Positions 51,677 through 64,000 of a stretch of DNA of 64,000 nucleotides are shown one piece after another. The notes beneath the pieces are model-generated. The model saw nothing but the letters and a program-made list of their open reading frames with translations. It ran no database searches and was not told where the DNA came from. Each line of letters starts with the position of its first letter. Positions within the stretch are counted from its first letter, which is position 1. The translations under genes and the position numbers were made by a program. Origin of the DNA: Linepithema humile (taxonomy: Eukaryota > Arthropoda > Insecta > Hymenoptera > Formicidae); assembly GCF_040581485.1 (NCBI RefSeq), contig NC_090134.1, positions 16,731,501 through 16,795,500 of the forward strand, given 5' to 3'.

Positions 51677-54600
51677 AAATTATTACACAATTGTTCTATA
51701 GATTGCCGCCTGCGTATAATTTTATAACCTATTTACTAAAGTAAGAAGACTCTTATATATAAGATGTATGTAATGCACAGTTATTTGAATTCCACGAGAA
51801 TGCAACATTCTTTTCGTGATATCTTTTCACTTAACACGCGAATCTTCGTGTTAGCACCGTGTTCAAATATAAAATCATCGTATGAAATGATTAATTCAAT
51901 CCGCATTACTTGGTGGCTCGAGATTCTTTCTATCTTTTTACAATTCTCGGAAAAACTCCGCCTGTCCGTCTCGTGCTCGCGCTAGTCATTACACCTTAAG
52001 CTCGATGCGCAAGTTTAAGGCCAATTCGCGATATTTCGATGATTCCAATTTATCTGCCTCTTACAATATATTATTGTGTATTTGCATAACTAATTATGTC
52101 ATTAATTGTTTATGCCCTCGATAATTTAATAATGTTGCTATGTTATCCATGATTTAATAATTGCATCGTAGTAATCATGTTTAAACATGCGTTCCGTATC
52201 ATATTACTGTTGCATTTCTCGTCAGTCACTTTTTATTTGAAAGACCAGATCGAATGACATCATTCTTGTTTACACGACTATATTGATGTGCAAATGGCAA
52301 TTGATCGCCAATCTCGTTGCCACAGCATTTTTTTTGCAAACAATATTTCCATGCAAGTTATCCATATTCATTGAAAATGAATTGTTAATACAGGTACTAC
52401 GTTTTCAATATGTTTATCCAATATTATCTTATTGATATCATCTTATCGATATCATTTAGCATAAAATATTTTTAATCATTAGGTAGATATTCCCAAAAAT
52501 GTAGACATTGGTAAAATGTACAAAGATGAAACGCATCGAATTTATCCGGAATTCCAAGCAAACAAGTGTTCACTAATCCATGGAATGTTAGACAATGAGT
52601 TTTCCTTGCGCAAAGTGAAAGTTTTATCATATTATTCGCGGTAAACCCTCCAGTAGGAGAATTAATGGACGTTACGTCTTTTGTTTAGCCACGTGACTTT
52701 ATGAAAGGGGAGCTATTCAGAGGGAGGGAAGGACAATTATTTGACCTGAGAAGAAAGATTTTCCGCGTCGATATAATTTGCGTTGTAGGAAACCAACTAT
52801 TTTGTCTTAATACCGAAATTATTCATCGACTATTAAATCCGACAGAATTGCCGCCACGTTTTGCAATTAAATTAACAAACAAATAGAAAACTTTCAGAGT
52901 TTCATGTTATATCGCGTTCTTAACTGGATGAGAAATCCCTTCGCGTGCTACTAATAACATTCGCCTTTCCTTCCTCAAAGCTTGGAAAACTCGGTAACTA
53001 CGCCGTTACCGAAGCCGTTCTTCCGAAGAACTCTAATTTCTCGGATTTGTGGTGTCACTGCTTCATACGCGACGGCGCATTTACTGACCGCGGTAGTACA
53101 TGGAAAGGTCGTGACCGGTAAATAAAATAACCGAGAGCTGTTTCTTTTCTCCTTATCCCGACCTGTCAACCGTAACTCCGCAGACATTCTACTCAGGGTC
53201 GTGACTCGGTCTGGCTAGAACAATGAAAACAGCATCCCGTAGACATATTCAGAATTGAAAAGTTGGAATCTAATTTTCTCTCTTTCTCTAAATATTAAAA
53301 ATAATATTCCGAAATATAATTTACAAAAAAAAGTACTTTTTATTTTGTGTACACAGAAGTATGGTTTATTAATTTTGCTTGTGTTATTTAATCGTTATTT
53401 ATCACAGCTACACAATTGAAAATACATTACAACTTTTTAATTTAGAAATAAAAATTGTAAAAAATATACTTATTAACAAATGACATATATAAATAGGCAA
53501 GAAAGTGGAAATAATTAATCTCTGCAAAATATGCAGTTTAAATTCTTTCGCGTGAAATCCATGGCGAAGTAATCGCGCCGTTTCTCGTTTCAAAGAGCGC
53601 TATCAGCAGGTGAGATCCACGAGAAATAAATTCTTCTCGATTGAGAATCCGATCCTGACGATCTAATCACACGATAGCTGCACGCGCGATCCTTCTTCGT
53701 AGGGATAACATCGTAAAAGGAAAGAGAGATACATCAGGCGGCTCGTTAAGATACAAAAGCGAGCCACGTGCGATGCTGGTGTATTTCGTGACAGCATTGT
53801 GTATGCTACATGAAACTTTTTATTGCAACTTTCGTGGCATTATACGCATATAGGAGTCAATCGAGATAATAAATGATATGTGAATGAACGGATTTCAATA
53901 AGAATATTATTACCGACAATTTTCATGACAACGAATTCTCTGAATCTTAACTTTTTTTTATATATTAAGAATATTGAACAAAGTATAAATTTATTTTATC
54001 GAATTTAAAGGAGTATAGAACTTTTCCTTTCTTTTGGCTCTATAATTTTCGAGCGCTGTTTCCGTCGGCGCCCTACGAGCTTCGCTTCACGTCATCGATA
54101 ACGTTCTAACATCCTTCGAATCCGGAGGCGAACACGTACGAAACACGACGAGGAGCGAGAGAGCCGACGAGGGCGCCCACACCGGCGTACTCTCTGCGCA
54201 GCTAGAGCTATCCATCTTATACACGCGCCTCTAAAGAGGTTTTATTCCGTGCCGTACCCAACTCTCTGGCCCGTCTTCCTTCTCCCATGATAACGCCAGC
54301 CTCACAACTGATTGTGAGCGAGGGATGTCGCACCCTATTCGAAATTTTCTCTTACGTTTCATCCGGGATCATTCGAGACAACTTAAATCTTCGACACCTT
54401 CCTCGCGAGTTCACCTCGATGCCCATCGATCGCTTCCGGCGAAGCATTTGTATTATCCGTGCTTAATCCTGCGCAATTACTTGCTTACAGTTATATATCC
54501 ATCTCGGATAACTATTTTTTTTATGCGAAAATTATAAACGATAATCGAATTGCTCCATTAGTTAATAAAACATATAAAATTTACACATGCGTTTCTACGC

Positions 54601-57600
54601 GTAGTAATTTAGTAGCGATATGTTTGAAATTGATGAAAATACTTGCAATTTTTTGTTTAAGAATTTAACGATGAAACAATGATTATTCTATAGATTGTTA
54701 AAAAAATTATTACAAAATTATCTGATAAAGTAATTTAATTTTCACATTAACATTTTCTATATTAGTACGCTATTAGATAACCAAGATACTATCTATTGTA
54801 ATTTTAAATCAGGAAGAATGACGAGAGCGGACGAGAAACGTCGGTTATGAGATACTTCTATGATAAATTTTGTATTTACATATTTGTAAATCACTTCGTT
54901 TAGATCTGAACGCGATTCTTAAGAACGATAGGATAATGACACTCGCTGATGCATATGTAAATTGAAATGAAGCTCTGACTGCCTTTGAAAGACTCTCGTC
55001 TCGCCTTACCATATCGATCGAAAGAAGATTACGCTCTAGTTGCTATACCATATAACATGCATGATTTTCTAAAGAAAAATTAATTAAAATAAAATTATGA
55101 CTTAATGCAGTGGTATATTATTGTGGAATAATTGATTGGTCAGGAATAAAGAGAATAACAATTTATTAATAATATAACAAGTTTACATAAACTTTGTCTC
55201 TCGAAATGCTCAAAAACTCATTTTCGAAAAGTAACTTTTTAAAACGTTCTCACTCTGCGTTCTAAATTGACTGTTCTCACTTCTCAAACGCTCATCTTTG
55301 TATTCTCTATCAGACACTTTCAATTTCCAATCACTCGCTGAAAACAGTAATACCGCGCAAATCATGCATCAAACATTACGATATTCTCTCTCACTCTCTC
55401 ATACGCTCATATTTTATAATCCTGCATCATGATTAACGATCAGAAATATTCGCGACTGTTTGATTAGTGTTTATAGCGTAAAATATGATCGATCAAAGAA
55501 TTTGTATAAAAAAGTTGCATTGCAAATAGATTCCGAACGAAAATCGTTCTTTCTCAGCTCTCCACGCTCCACGATATCACGCCTTTATTTCCATACGCTC
55601 TATGACTTTGCATATTCCGCCGTCTTCCTTTCTTCTCATTCAAAGGTCGTCGTTTTATACGTCGGACCATCTCTGACTCCTTTCGCGGATCAGCCCTCCT
55701 TTCCGATCTTTCAAGGATAGTGGGATGGGAGGAACGGAGGCCTCGAACTCACGTCTCTTCTCGCGCTCAACTGAACGAACTATCCGCCTTCTTTGCCCGC
55801 GCCCGCCATTCTTTCCTTGACTGCATTTGTCCCTTATTAGATATTCCATTTTATTGAACGAAGCCTAGGAGCCTTCCTTCCTTCCTGGCGTTCCCACTTG
55901 CATCCTTTCGCTTTGCCGTCGACTATACACGCGAGGATACGTCCTCTCTCTTCCTGTGGGATTCTGTCTATCCCATCTTATCTTCAACGTCTCTCTGCTT
56001 CCCCGCCGCCGACGTCATTCGGCAGAAACGCCTGCCCCTCTTTTTTTGACGACGCGCCTCTCGTCCACGACATCGTTTTATTCCGCGTCTCGAATTTCAA
56101 ACGTTATTATTCACCCTTCTACGAACCCCTTCGCGAATCTTAGATCTTTGTCGTCGAGTATTTCCGGTTAGGTGCGCGCCCGGAAATCATTCTTTTTCTT
56201 CTACCTTTCGACTTTCGCGGTGTTACGCGGAGCTACACATTGATTCTGCTTTTCGCAAGGAAATCGGGGAGGTTGAGACCGATGGGGTGGTCGCGATGGC
56301 CGAGGGAGAATGGAGGATGCTAGATAGATGAGAGCGGAGGAGAAATTTTCTCTGTACTTTCAAATGGGATCGAAACTGTATTTTGATGCGACGGTAAAAG
56401 CTAAATTTTATTCCGACAAGATTCTATCGAGGAACAATAAGCTCCTGCATTGAATCGAATGATGTGATCGTAACCTTGTAAATGGTCAAGTTAAATTTGG
56501 ATACGGTTTTACGGTTTGAATAATATGGTTTTATCGAAAATTTAAATTGTAACTCAATTATTTTATAATATGTGTTTTTTGAAATTGTATTTATTATTTA
56601 TTAAAATTTTATTTATTAAAACTATTAAAACATATTTTTTGTGTCTAAATCTGCTTGTTGCAAAACTAATTGCATTAAAAATATTAAATTGATATTAACA
56701 TTAAATATTAAATTTCGCGTATCTAAATGACTTTAATGTACATTCTGTTCGTGTAATAAAGTTGAAATAAACTGTGCGTGTATTTGTGAACTAAATATTA
56801 ATAAAATAAATTATTTTCTACAATAGTACAGCTCTGTAAAATTAAAGTACAGCAATTATAAACACTGCTACCAGAAATTTAATAACATCAACGCATAATA
56901 AATCCAACAAGTTTGAAGTTTTCCCTAGCTGAAAATCACAAATTAACGCATTTTTGTTGACGAACAATCATTCGCATTACATCATAACTTTCACATTTAT
57001 TTTATTTCATTGTTTTTTTTATGTGCTTTGTTTTTTTTATGTCTAATAAAAAAACTTTATCGGAATAAGAAGCGTAAGATTCCGCGCGGCTTTTTGAGTA
57101 ATCGGTAACGAGATAGCGATCTCTCCATTTGGTCCTGAAGTAACTCGCGTTCTTGAAATAACGAGGTTCGAGGGGACGTGCGGCCGTAGAAAAGTGGGTA
57201 ATCTTCGTCGTTGTCGCGTCGTGCGAATGTCGCCGCACGTACGTGGCGGAACGGGGAACACGCAGAGTCTCGTAATAATATCCGCCCGGGCAGGACCCGC
57301 AGGGCGCACCCTTTTCCTCGTACTTCTACTGATCCGGACAATCATCGTTCTTCTCTCTCTCTCTTTTTCTCTCTCCCCTTCTCTTCCCTCTCCGGGACAT
57401 CATTCTCGGATGACCCTACCGGTCTTCCCTCATGGATTCACGCGACCGACAACGAGGCCAATCGCGCTTCGACATCTCTGCTCGCGCGTTTACAACATGC
57501 TTATACGATCACCTTGCAGGCACAGATAATAATCCTTCGCAGCTAATAATTGCCCTAGGCTGATAATTTAATAACGCATGCGTCATAAAAATAAACATTC

Positions 57601-58105
57601 CTATTTCAGTTTATATTTAAAAAATTAGAAAAAGATTTGCAAATAATTTCCGTTGCAAATTATACTGCGCAGTCATTGATCATTGATGACATTGCTGTTT
57701 GGAAGATTTGAAGTTGTAGAGTGTCATTAGATTTTATACAGATCCGCTCCTGAGTGTTATCTTCATCCCCTTATTCGTATTTTTGCATTGTCTCCTTGTA
57801 TCCGATTTTCTCTCTTACACTAACCAATTCTCTCTCACCCGAAAGGCTGATTATGTCGGACGGAGTTAAGACCGCGTTTGTTTATCTGATTTTACGTTAT
57901 AACGGCAGGCAACGAAACAGGCTACTGTAGGACGTCGCGGTGGTATCTCGTGTAACTAAGATTGAACGGGAGAAAGGGAGAACAGAGGTCGTAGGAGAGA
58001 GAGGGACATAGGGCGAAAGAGCTAGGAAGGAGAGATAGATACGACGCGCTTCGTTCTGTCGCCGGAGGCGAGGACGGTCCTCCTTCGAAGAGCAGTTTAG
58101 TTACG
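51677..58105. other. Spacer, no gene seen
   Basis: AT-rich with CpG-rich patches at 54060-54260, 55620-56170 and 57090-57430. A minus-strand frame at 52975-53187 starts with an ATG but has no recognised motif or splice context. A short tandem (ATCTTATYGATATC twice) lies near 52430-52460. Confidence 0.4.
57355..57385. repeat. (CT)n microsatellite, short and imperfect
   Basis: CT tract with TTTT and CCCC interruptions. Confidence 0.8.
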
Positions 58106-58109
58106 ATGA

Positions 58110-58199
58110 ATGGACCGAATGAATCACGCGGACCAATTAAGGATTACAGTAGACGACACTCCACCAGCACCAGCTCCGCTTGAGCGTCCGGTGTTGGAG
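58110..58199 (+). CDS. Candidate first coding exon, 30 codons
   Basis: After a CpG-rich leader, the frame opens with MDRMNHADQL and runs through RITVDDTPPAPAPLERPVLE, ending in phase 0 at GAG|GTGCGAG, a reasonable donor; a second donor-like AAAG|GTACCT lies 17 bases on. The Pro/Ala-rich acidic text looks more protein-like than most frames here, but I do not recognise it. An ATG 4 bases upstream (58106) in another frame has a better context (ACG before it) and would give 25 residues beginning MNGPNESRGP and then stop. It could act as a uORF, or be the true start of nothing. No transcription start is evident. Confidence 0.3.
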
Positions 58200-58295
58200 G
58201 TGCGAGAAACGAAAGGTACCTCGAAGATCGGGGTAAAGCGGGTTCCTTCACGCCTGCTTAACCCTCGCTGGCTTGCACTTAATTGGAGCTTCTAA

Positions 58296-60615
58296 ATATA
58301 CTTTCCGGATGGTACAATCCGTCTCTTTCCGTAGTTGTGTATTGAGTCCGGAATTCTCTTTGATTAGAAGCAAAAATAATTTTAGCAGTGCAAAGCTTGA
58401 TTGTGAAATTATTTTGATTATTTTTAGAGCACTAGTCTTTTCGTAATTATAATTAAATCTTTATTAATCTTTATTAATCTTTTACATAAAAAAGTAACAT
58501 GAATTAAAATGAGAAATTCCAAAAATTTTGCTTCAATGATATCTATATTGTGTCTGTAGAATCTCGATAAAATACTTTGCATCATAATGCTAAATGTAAG
58601 TACCATTTACATTAGTTCAGAATGTTAAAGTGCAATTCCACTTACGAATTTAATGATATTACTCTATTGAACGCATTATCTCGTCAACCGAATTAATGTG
58701 ATTGTAGATAAAAGGGAAGTACGTTCGCCAGTTTACTTTGCGGAATAACGCGAATCGATCGGTAAACCGCAAACTTTCAGGAAAAATTTCTTCTCCGACA
58801 TAAAGTCCTATGTTCCGTCGAAAATATTCTATCTCGCCTATTTTCAGAACTAGTCACGAGCGTTTCTTATCGTAATAGTTTCTCGGTAAAATAGATAATA
58901 AAACGTGTTAAAAATCGCGAAATAAACTGATATATTGTCATGTTTTTTTTTTTTTACTAGCTGTCTGCACGAATTCTGACGTAATTAACGGTTGTAACAA
59001 TTTTGTACATTGCACACGATTTTCTTATTCTGCAACTTTATTATCGAAATTTCTGCTTGTACTTATTAGATTACGCTGCACAAGCAATGTAAAGTTTCAT
59101 TTGCCATTCTAAATTTTATTGCACGGAGAAGTTTTAGATAAGACGAAACAGTGCATCGCACGGGATTAACAACGCACTTTAATTTAGTTGGGTGCTATAC
59201 GCCTTACTTCGTAGTTCTAGAACCAATCTACCGTGCGCGCGCGTATCTGAGTCATCTACTAATTTATTTCCGACAGCGCGCAACGAGCTACGTTACCACC
59301 TCTTTGCTCTATCGTTAACGAGATCATAGACCGCACGTCACGCTTGTAACATCGATAGACTTCAGACGTGAGATTTTTTTTTCCTCGGGTGTCTCAATCA
59401 TCGGGCGAGCATATTACGTAATTCCGATTTTGTGCATATCGAGAGAGCCTGTCGCACTTGTCCGAAGTGCTGGAACGTACCCAACGAAATCCTTTCTTCG
59501 TGAGATCTAAACGACCACCCGAATGCTTCTGAGCCGATGCCAAATCCGTTTCGAGATTCGCGATTCAGCTGTACTTCGTAATAGCAGCTCGCGAACAGTG
59601 GTAATAGCGACTGCTAAGACAAAGAGGAGACCGTGAATGCGTCACGATACATCTGGCAGTGTGTAATTTATTCATACGGATATGCGCGCTATATCCGTGA
59701 ACGATCGTTACGAAAATTCTCGGTTGTCATTCGCGAGCGATTAGTTTTCGTCCTCATACATGGTCGAGCTATAAGGCCTGATTAAATCCAATGTATAAAT
59801 ATCCATTTCAGTACGGCACATAGTTCTAGGCGAAACTATTTTCCGTCTATGACATTGTGAAATAACTTTAATCTTTTCTTTTTTATTTTGAGCTTTTGTG
59901 ACATTGTTAATGTCATCAAGAGGTTGATTTATATCTATTCACACACAGCTATTTTAGACGACTATATTAAGCATTTTTATTTTCTTTAAAAAGTTTATCG
60001 AAATAGAAAATCTCTGTAAATTATAGTATTTTTTATATCAATTTATATAAATTGCACTCAATTAATTTTAAATATTTACCAATAGATTTGATGTCTAACG
60101 CGCATGAGACATTAAATTAGTAAATAACACAAAATAATATAAGTAAAAACTGCATTGTGTTAATTGATCGCATACTTTGTGATGCAAATGATTTTTTTTC
60201 ATCTGCAACTAGAGAAAGTAATTCTGATTGAAAAGAAAAATATATCTTTGTTATTCAAAAACATCGTCTGGTTAAAGATAAGAGGAGTAAAAACAGTCTG
60301 AGTCGCTATTCTATCTAATTTAATTCGTACGGAGCCATTAGTGTTTAGAACGGTCGGAGAACCACAGAGGAGAAATTTACATCGGTGCGTTGCATAATCG
60401 CCGCAGTTAACCCTAATCTCATTCATGACCTATGGAAGTCACGCGTTCGTACGTTACGAGGAACAGTCCATGACTAAGTGCTCGATCATGTGAACTCATT
60501 CGACACTTGATAATCGCGTACGAGGACGAAGGGCGCATGCCGTGCGAACCACCTGCAGCGTTTCTGGTCTTATTCTTACACGAAGAGAGCGCGAGGAGAG
60601 CGGCGTCGGTGCGCC
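58296..60615. other. Spacer, no gene seen
   Basis: AT-rich. It includes a short tandem of CTTTATTAAT (three units, about 58456-58482). A GC-balanced block at 59200-59620 has no open frame of note. If the 58110-58199 exon is real, this is intron. Confidence 0.4.
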
Positions 60616-60666
<51 letters not shown>

Positions 60667-60692
60667 CCTCCCTCCCTCTCTCTCTCTCTCCC
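60616..60692. repeat. (CT)n/(CCCT)n microsatellite
   Basis: About 23 CT units, then CCCT units, then CT again, at the edge of a CpG-rich block. The reverse strand is a GAGA-type tract upstream of the promoter-like region. Confidence 0.93.
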
Positions 60693-60922
60693 CGCGGTGC
60701 GGGGTGTCGCCGCCGGGGTAGAGACCCTTTCTCTCACTCCCTCTCTCGCCTGCTCTCGGGGGTGCCGATTTGGGGGATGAAGCACGACGGCGCGTTCGCG
60801 TGTGTACCGGCACATCGTATACATTTGCGCGATACCATACATACGATCGTGCAGGCAGGGAATCACAATGGGGAGAGAAACGGAGTGAGCTATATAGCGG
60901 GATGACGGACGCGAGGAGGAAA

Positions 60923-60959
60923 ACGATGACGACGACGAGGACGATGACGATGACGATGA

Positions 60960-61006
<47 letters not shown>

Positions 61007-61030
61007 TCGACGTCGACGACGACGACGGCG
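60923..61030. repeat. GAC/GAT/GGC trinucleotide repeat
   Basis: GAC and GAT units pass into GACGGC dimers and then GACGTC and GAC units. It reads Thr-Met or Thr-Ala on plus and Ser-Pro or Val-Ala on minus, giving spurious long frames on both strands (for example a 186-codon minus frame, 60496-61056). Confidence 0.9.
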
Positions 61031-61037
61031 CAACGTC

Positions 61038-61060
61038 GCCATGTTGAGTCACGCATGCGC
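61038..61060 (+). promoter_or_regulatory. Promoter-like motif cluster: YY1-like, AP-1, NRF-1/EWG-like
   Basis: GCCATGTTG (61038-61046) resembles a YY1/Pho site, TGAGTCA (61045-61051) is a perfect AP-1 site, and CGCATGCGC (61052-61060) is most of the NRF-1/Erect-wing palindrome. Such clusters are known near transcription starts of CpG-rich animal promoters. A TCAGTG initiator-like string occurs at about 61110. The cluster is about 600 bp upstream of a candidate first coding exon. Confidence 0.45.
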
Positions 61061-61658
61061 CGCGTGGGAGTCAGAGCCGCGGACTGTCGGGTCGAACGAG
61101 GAGGTCGGAGTCAGTGCACTGCCAGCCCCGGAACCGCGAACGTCGATCTCGCGTGCTTGTCTCCCCTGTGTCGCCGCAGGTTTATTCCGCGTCGCGTATA
61201 TCACGGTCTGCGCCCTCGCGCCGTCCCGAGGTGTGGGTGCCGCCGGGTGGACTCGGTCGACTGACTCTACCACCTCTACCGAGCCGAACTCTACTCGAGT
61301 CGCGCGCTAGGTCGTTCCACCCTGAGTTTCAAGCCGACGCTCGGATAGAGAGCTTCTGGAAAGTAACGCGACGACCGGTATCGATACGCCAAGCCAGCAG
61401 CGGACAGTAACCAGTGTAGTGTGCACCGCAGTTCGCGAGCTTTCTCTCCGCCCTCCGCCGTGGATGCGGTACCGATACTGCGGTGTTTCTCCGTGTGACC
61501 GTGTACGACCGGCCGATCGGATCGGCATTACCGCGCCGCGCGCTGATTGGTCCGTCGGGCTGACTGGCTCGCAAGAGAAGAGGTTGGTTCCTTGGCGGGA
61601 GGGGGATCAGTGGCGAAGAAGATGGTGATTTAAGAGTGTCGTGCAGTGTTCGTGTGCA
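61061..61658 (+). promoter_or_regulatory. CpG-rich probable promoter and 5' UTR
   Basis: This block is the most GC- and CpG-rich near the right end. It contains a reverse CCAAT box (ATTGG, 61546-61550) and several CAGT strings. An in-frame TGA at 61626 precedes the candidate start, so upstream frames are not coding for that product. The long frames here (for example 61041-61310) are composition-driven. Confidence 0.4.
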
Positions 61659-61715
61659 ATGGTACAGGCAACCGTACGACCGATAGGCATAGAGGACTGT
61701 AGATGTACCAGCCAG
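61659..61715 (+). CDS. Candidate first coding exon, MVQATVRPIGIEDCRCTSQ
   Basis: ATG at 61659 has G at -3 and G at +4, a good start context, and an in-frame TGA lies 33 bases upstream, so this is the first start in its frame. The 19 codons end in phase 0 at CAG|GTGGGT, an acceptable donor at 61716. Placement just downstream of a promoter-like block supports a real first exon. The peptide is not recognised and no later exon is visible to 64000, so the following intron would exceed 2 kb. Confidence 0.35.
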
Positions 61716-64000
61716 GTGGGTGTTTGAAGGATACGTTTCTAATAATCTTCACGCGCGCTTTGGATTCCGACTTCTTTCCCCCGATCCTTAATACCTGCCC
61801 CCGTAAGGATCGGTCGCGTGCCCCTCGATGACGCGTTGCATGACTCCCCACCACGCCCAGCGTTTGCGACCGGTCGCTGCACCAAATGAGAGGTGCCTCG
61901 AACTGCGCGTCAGACCGATGCGATCCGCTGTAAGAGAGTGGATATCGTGCCACTGCCGCTTCGGTCATCGGCATACGGGCATGTAGGTAGGAAGGGGGGA
62001 GGGAGGAGGTGGAATCTCAATTCACTCGCACAGGAGTGCAATGCTCGCGTGAGAAGATGAATTTGTCCGGGCGGCGCTTCGGCGCTCGATAAGTAGGAAA
62101 AATCATAGCTTCCGTTTCGCGTTTCTACATAGGTGATATTTCGTTTTCAAAACCGCGACGCGAACGTCCGAACGGGACGCGTTTTCGCGCTGCGCCGAAA
62201 AATCATCGTTTTATTTCCGCTTTCGCGCGGAATAACGTGTAACGAACGGGGGAATGGAGCGCATCGTCCCCTGTCGCTATTGATATGTTGGAATTGCGTC
62301 CCGGTGCCGTGCCGGCACTGATAGATTGCGATTTCCAGTTTTCAAGTTCACTTCAGACGATTTCGCGACATGACAACAGGTATTACTACCTTTTAACAGC
62401 CAAATGTAATTAAAATCGGATATTTTAATCTTGGAGCACGAATTAAGAAGTGTATTAAATTTATAAATATTTTAAACTCACTTCGCATTATTTAAGCAAA
62501 GCTGCTGCAACGCTGCGATGAAATATCATCAATTTTTATTTTTTTCCTACTTTTAACAAATAATAAAATACATTTTGCGAAAATGTAGTTATACTTATTC
62601 AGTCTTTATTTGCGTATTTTACTTTAAAAATGCGATACTCAAATATATTTGAATAAATCAGAGAATTGAATCGTTAAAAGATTATTTTGAAAAGTAAAAA
62701 TGTAATGGAAATATCTCGAAAGTTAATTATTAATCGGACAACGTCGCAGAACGTTCTAAAACCGATTATAACAAAAAATCTTGTCTCTTGTTTTCAAACA
62801 CGAAGCGCGTTAATTTGTCTCGATGCATATATATTAATAATTAATTATCTAATTAATATTTTAACGGACTATCATACGACCGGCGTGTCTACACAAACAT
62901 ACCTAGAAAACAGAGATTCATTACCGTATGAATGGTAGATTTTTCTCTATTATTTCGACGCGTAATAAATATTCATTCGTCTTTATTGTGCCCGCGCATT
63001 CGATGCTGTGTCCGCGATAATATTACCATCGTTAATTATAATTTGATTCAATTTCCTCGTTTATAACAATATCCTCGTTAATCCGCATCATATTTTCACT
63101 TTTAATCCCGTATCGAGCACTGTCAACGTTCATGCGTTGCTGATTCTATACAATCGATCGTGCGGTGTCGTATAATAATCATGTATAATTGGTAAATTAC
63201 TTGTTAAGCGACCAGAAAATTATGCCGATCCAATATGAAAATCGAGATCATAAATACTATAGCGCTTGTTATATATACGCTTCAGGATTTTCCGGCTTTG
63301 GCCGCACGTAAGGGATTAAGTGGCGTTGGAAATTACCAACCATCCGCGCGCGCGCGCGCGCGATCAGATTTGCAACTTAAACGAGTAAAATGACAAACTA
63401 AAACGTTAATATATCATCGAGTATATACATCAATAACAATCAAATTTCACATAACATTGCATCGCTCTGATATAAATATATGATGTTCTCTTATCAATTG
63501 ATAATTATTATCATCCGATTATTATTCAATTTATGTTGTAAAAATACGTAACATTATATTATCTGATAATATCCTGTGTGTGTTGTCTTCAAATATAGAT
63601 CATACAAATTACTTGTATAGCAAGCTGTTGAAATAGCTTACAACGGAAATTATTAACCTAATTTTATCTTTTTCTTATGTCAATGTTTGCGGTTTTGCAT
63701 GCTGAAAATACCTAGATTGCAATATGTTCGTATTATTAGCATCGCTGCGGTGTGACGAAAAATATATTCTGCCGCGGGGGGATAATGTTTTCCAGGCAGA
63801 ATGGAGCACCTGTTTCGCGTAATATCGCTACCCTGTTAGTACTTCACATATGAATTTCAATATTTACACAGGATAATTCATCCAAAAAAAGCTCGTTTCA
63901 GTTATTTTAGTTAATCAACGATTCAAATTTTTAAAAATACATTTTATGTTATTCATATTTCGTATCAAAATCTAATTATTCGTTGCATGAAAAACGTTAT
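61716..64000. other. Downstream spacer or first intron, no exon seen
   Basis: CpG-rich to about 62340, then AT-rich. A plus-strand frame at 62687-62938 is AT-rich and unrecognised. Confidence 0.4.
63345..63362. repeat. (CG)9 dinucleotide repeat
   Basis: Nine uninterrupted CG units in AT-rich DNA. Such tracts favour Z-DNA and are lost quickly where CpG is methylated. Confidence 0.95.

Noticed and set aside
60496..61056. 186-codon minus-strand frame
   Set aside because: Made of the CT tract and the GAC/GGC repeat.

Overview
The window looks like eukaryotic, probably hymenopteran (perhaps ant) nuclear DNA. It has AT-rich spacer with many CpG-rich islands, long (CT/GA)n microsatellites, MITE-type elements and insect-type transposon relics, and no bacterial-style gene density. 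No long conserved protein is encoded. I recognise only two protein families: a P-element THAP domain fragment and the C-terminal end of an R1-like non-LTR retrotransposon polyprotein. The taxon is an inference from composition and repeat content.

Left part (1-9 kb): noncoding DNA with a 138-bp (CT)n tract and a diverged tandem duplication at 2.5-2.8 kb. At 8004-8581 lies a complete 578-bp P-element-type MITE with an exact 8-bp target duplication, P-like terminal repeats and a 51-codon minus-strand THAP reading frame. Just right of it, at 9058-9084 on the minus strand, is a 27-nt candidate microexon with strong splice sites on both sides.

Middle (9-46 kb): mostly intron-like or intergenic spacer. 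It holds a coding-like relic at 18.9-19.5 kb, an R1-like fragment at 21.7-22.0 kb, three copies of a dispersed repeat (23.5, 43.9, 47.5 kb), a CpG-rich stretch with GA repeats at 35-37.6 kb and a 196-bp hairpin MITE at 44.3 kb.

Most unusual region (46.4-51.7 kb): two head-to-head arms, about 1.2-1.4 kb each, are inverted copies of one another around an AT-rich centre. Each arm is built from three diverged units of about 450 bp, two full and one partial, whose starts often carry a CRE-like TGACGTCA. Each arm then has a 49-bp core that is 48/49 identical between arms, and ends outward at a splice donor (GTAAGC on the left, GTGAGT on the right). I read this as an inverted duplication of a promoter plus first exon. 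The left copy still has an open start (MARERPRQTAAHQA) and the right copy has a stop. About 1.7 kb downstream of the left donor, on the same strand, is a sequence that fits a recursive-splicing ratchet point, itself part of a 143-bp inverted pair. A minus-strand gene with exon 1 at 48.35 kb and the 27-nt exon at 9.07 kb would be consistent in reading frame. This is a hypothesis.

Right part (52-64 kb): spacer, then two CpG-rich candidate first exons on the plus strand, at 58110-58199 and at 61659-61715. The second follows a (CT)n tract, a GAC/GGC repeat and a cluster of promoter-like motifs (YY1-, AP-1- and NRF-1/EWG-like). It probably marks the 5' end of a gene continuing beyond the window.
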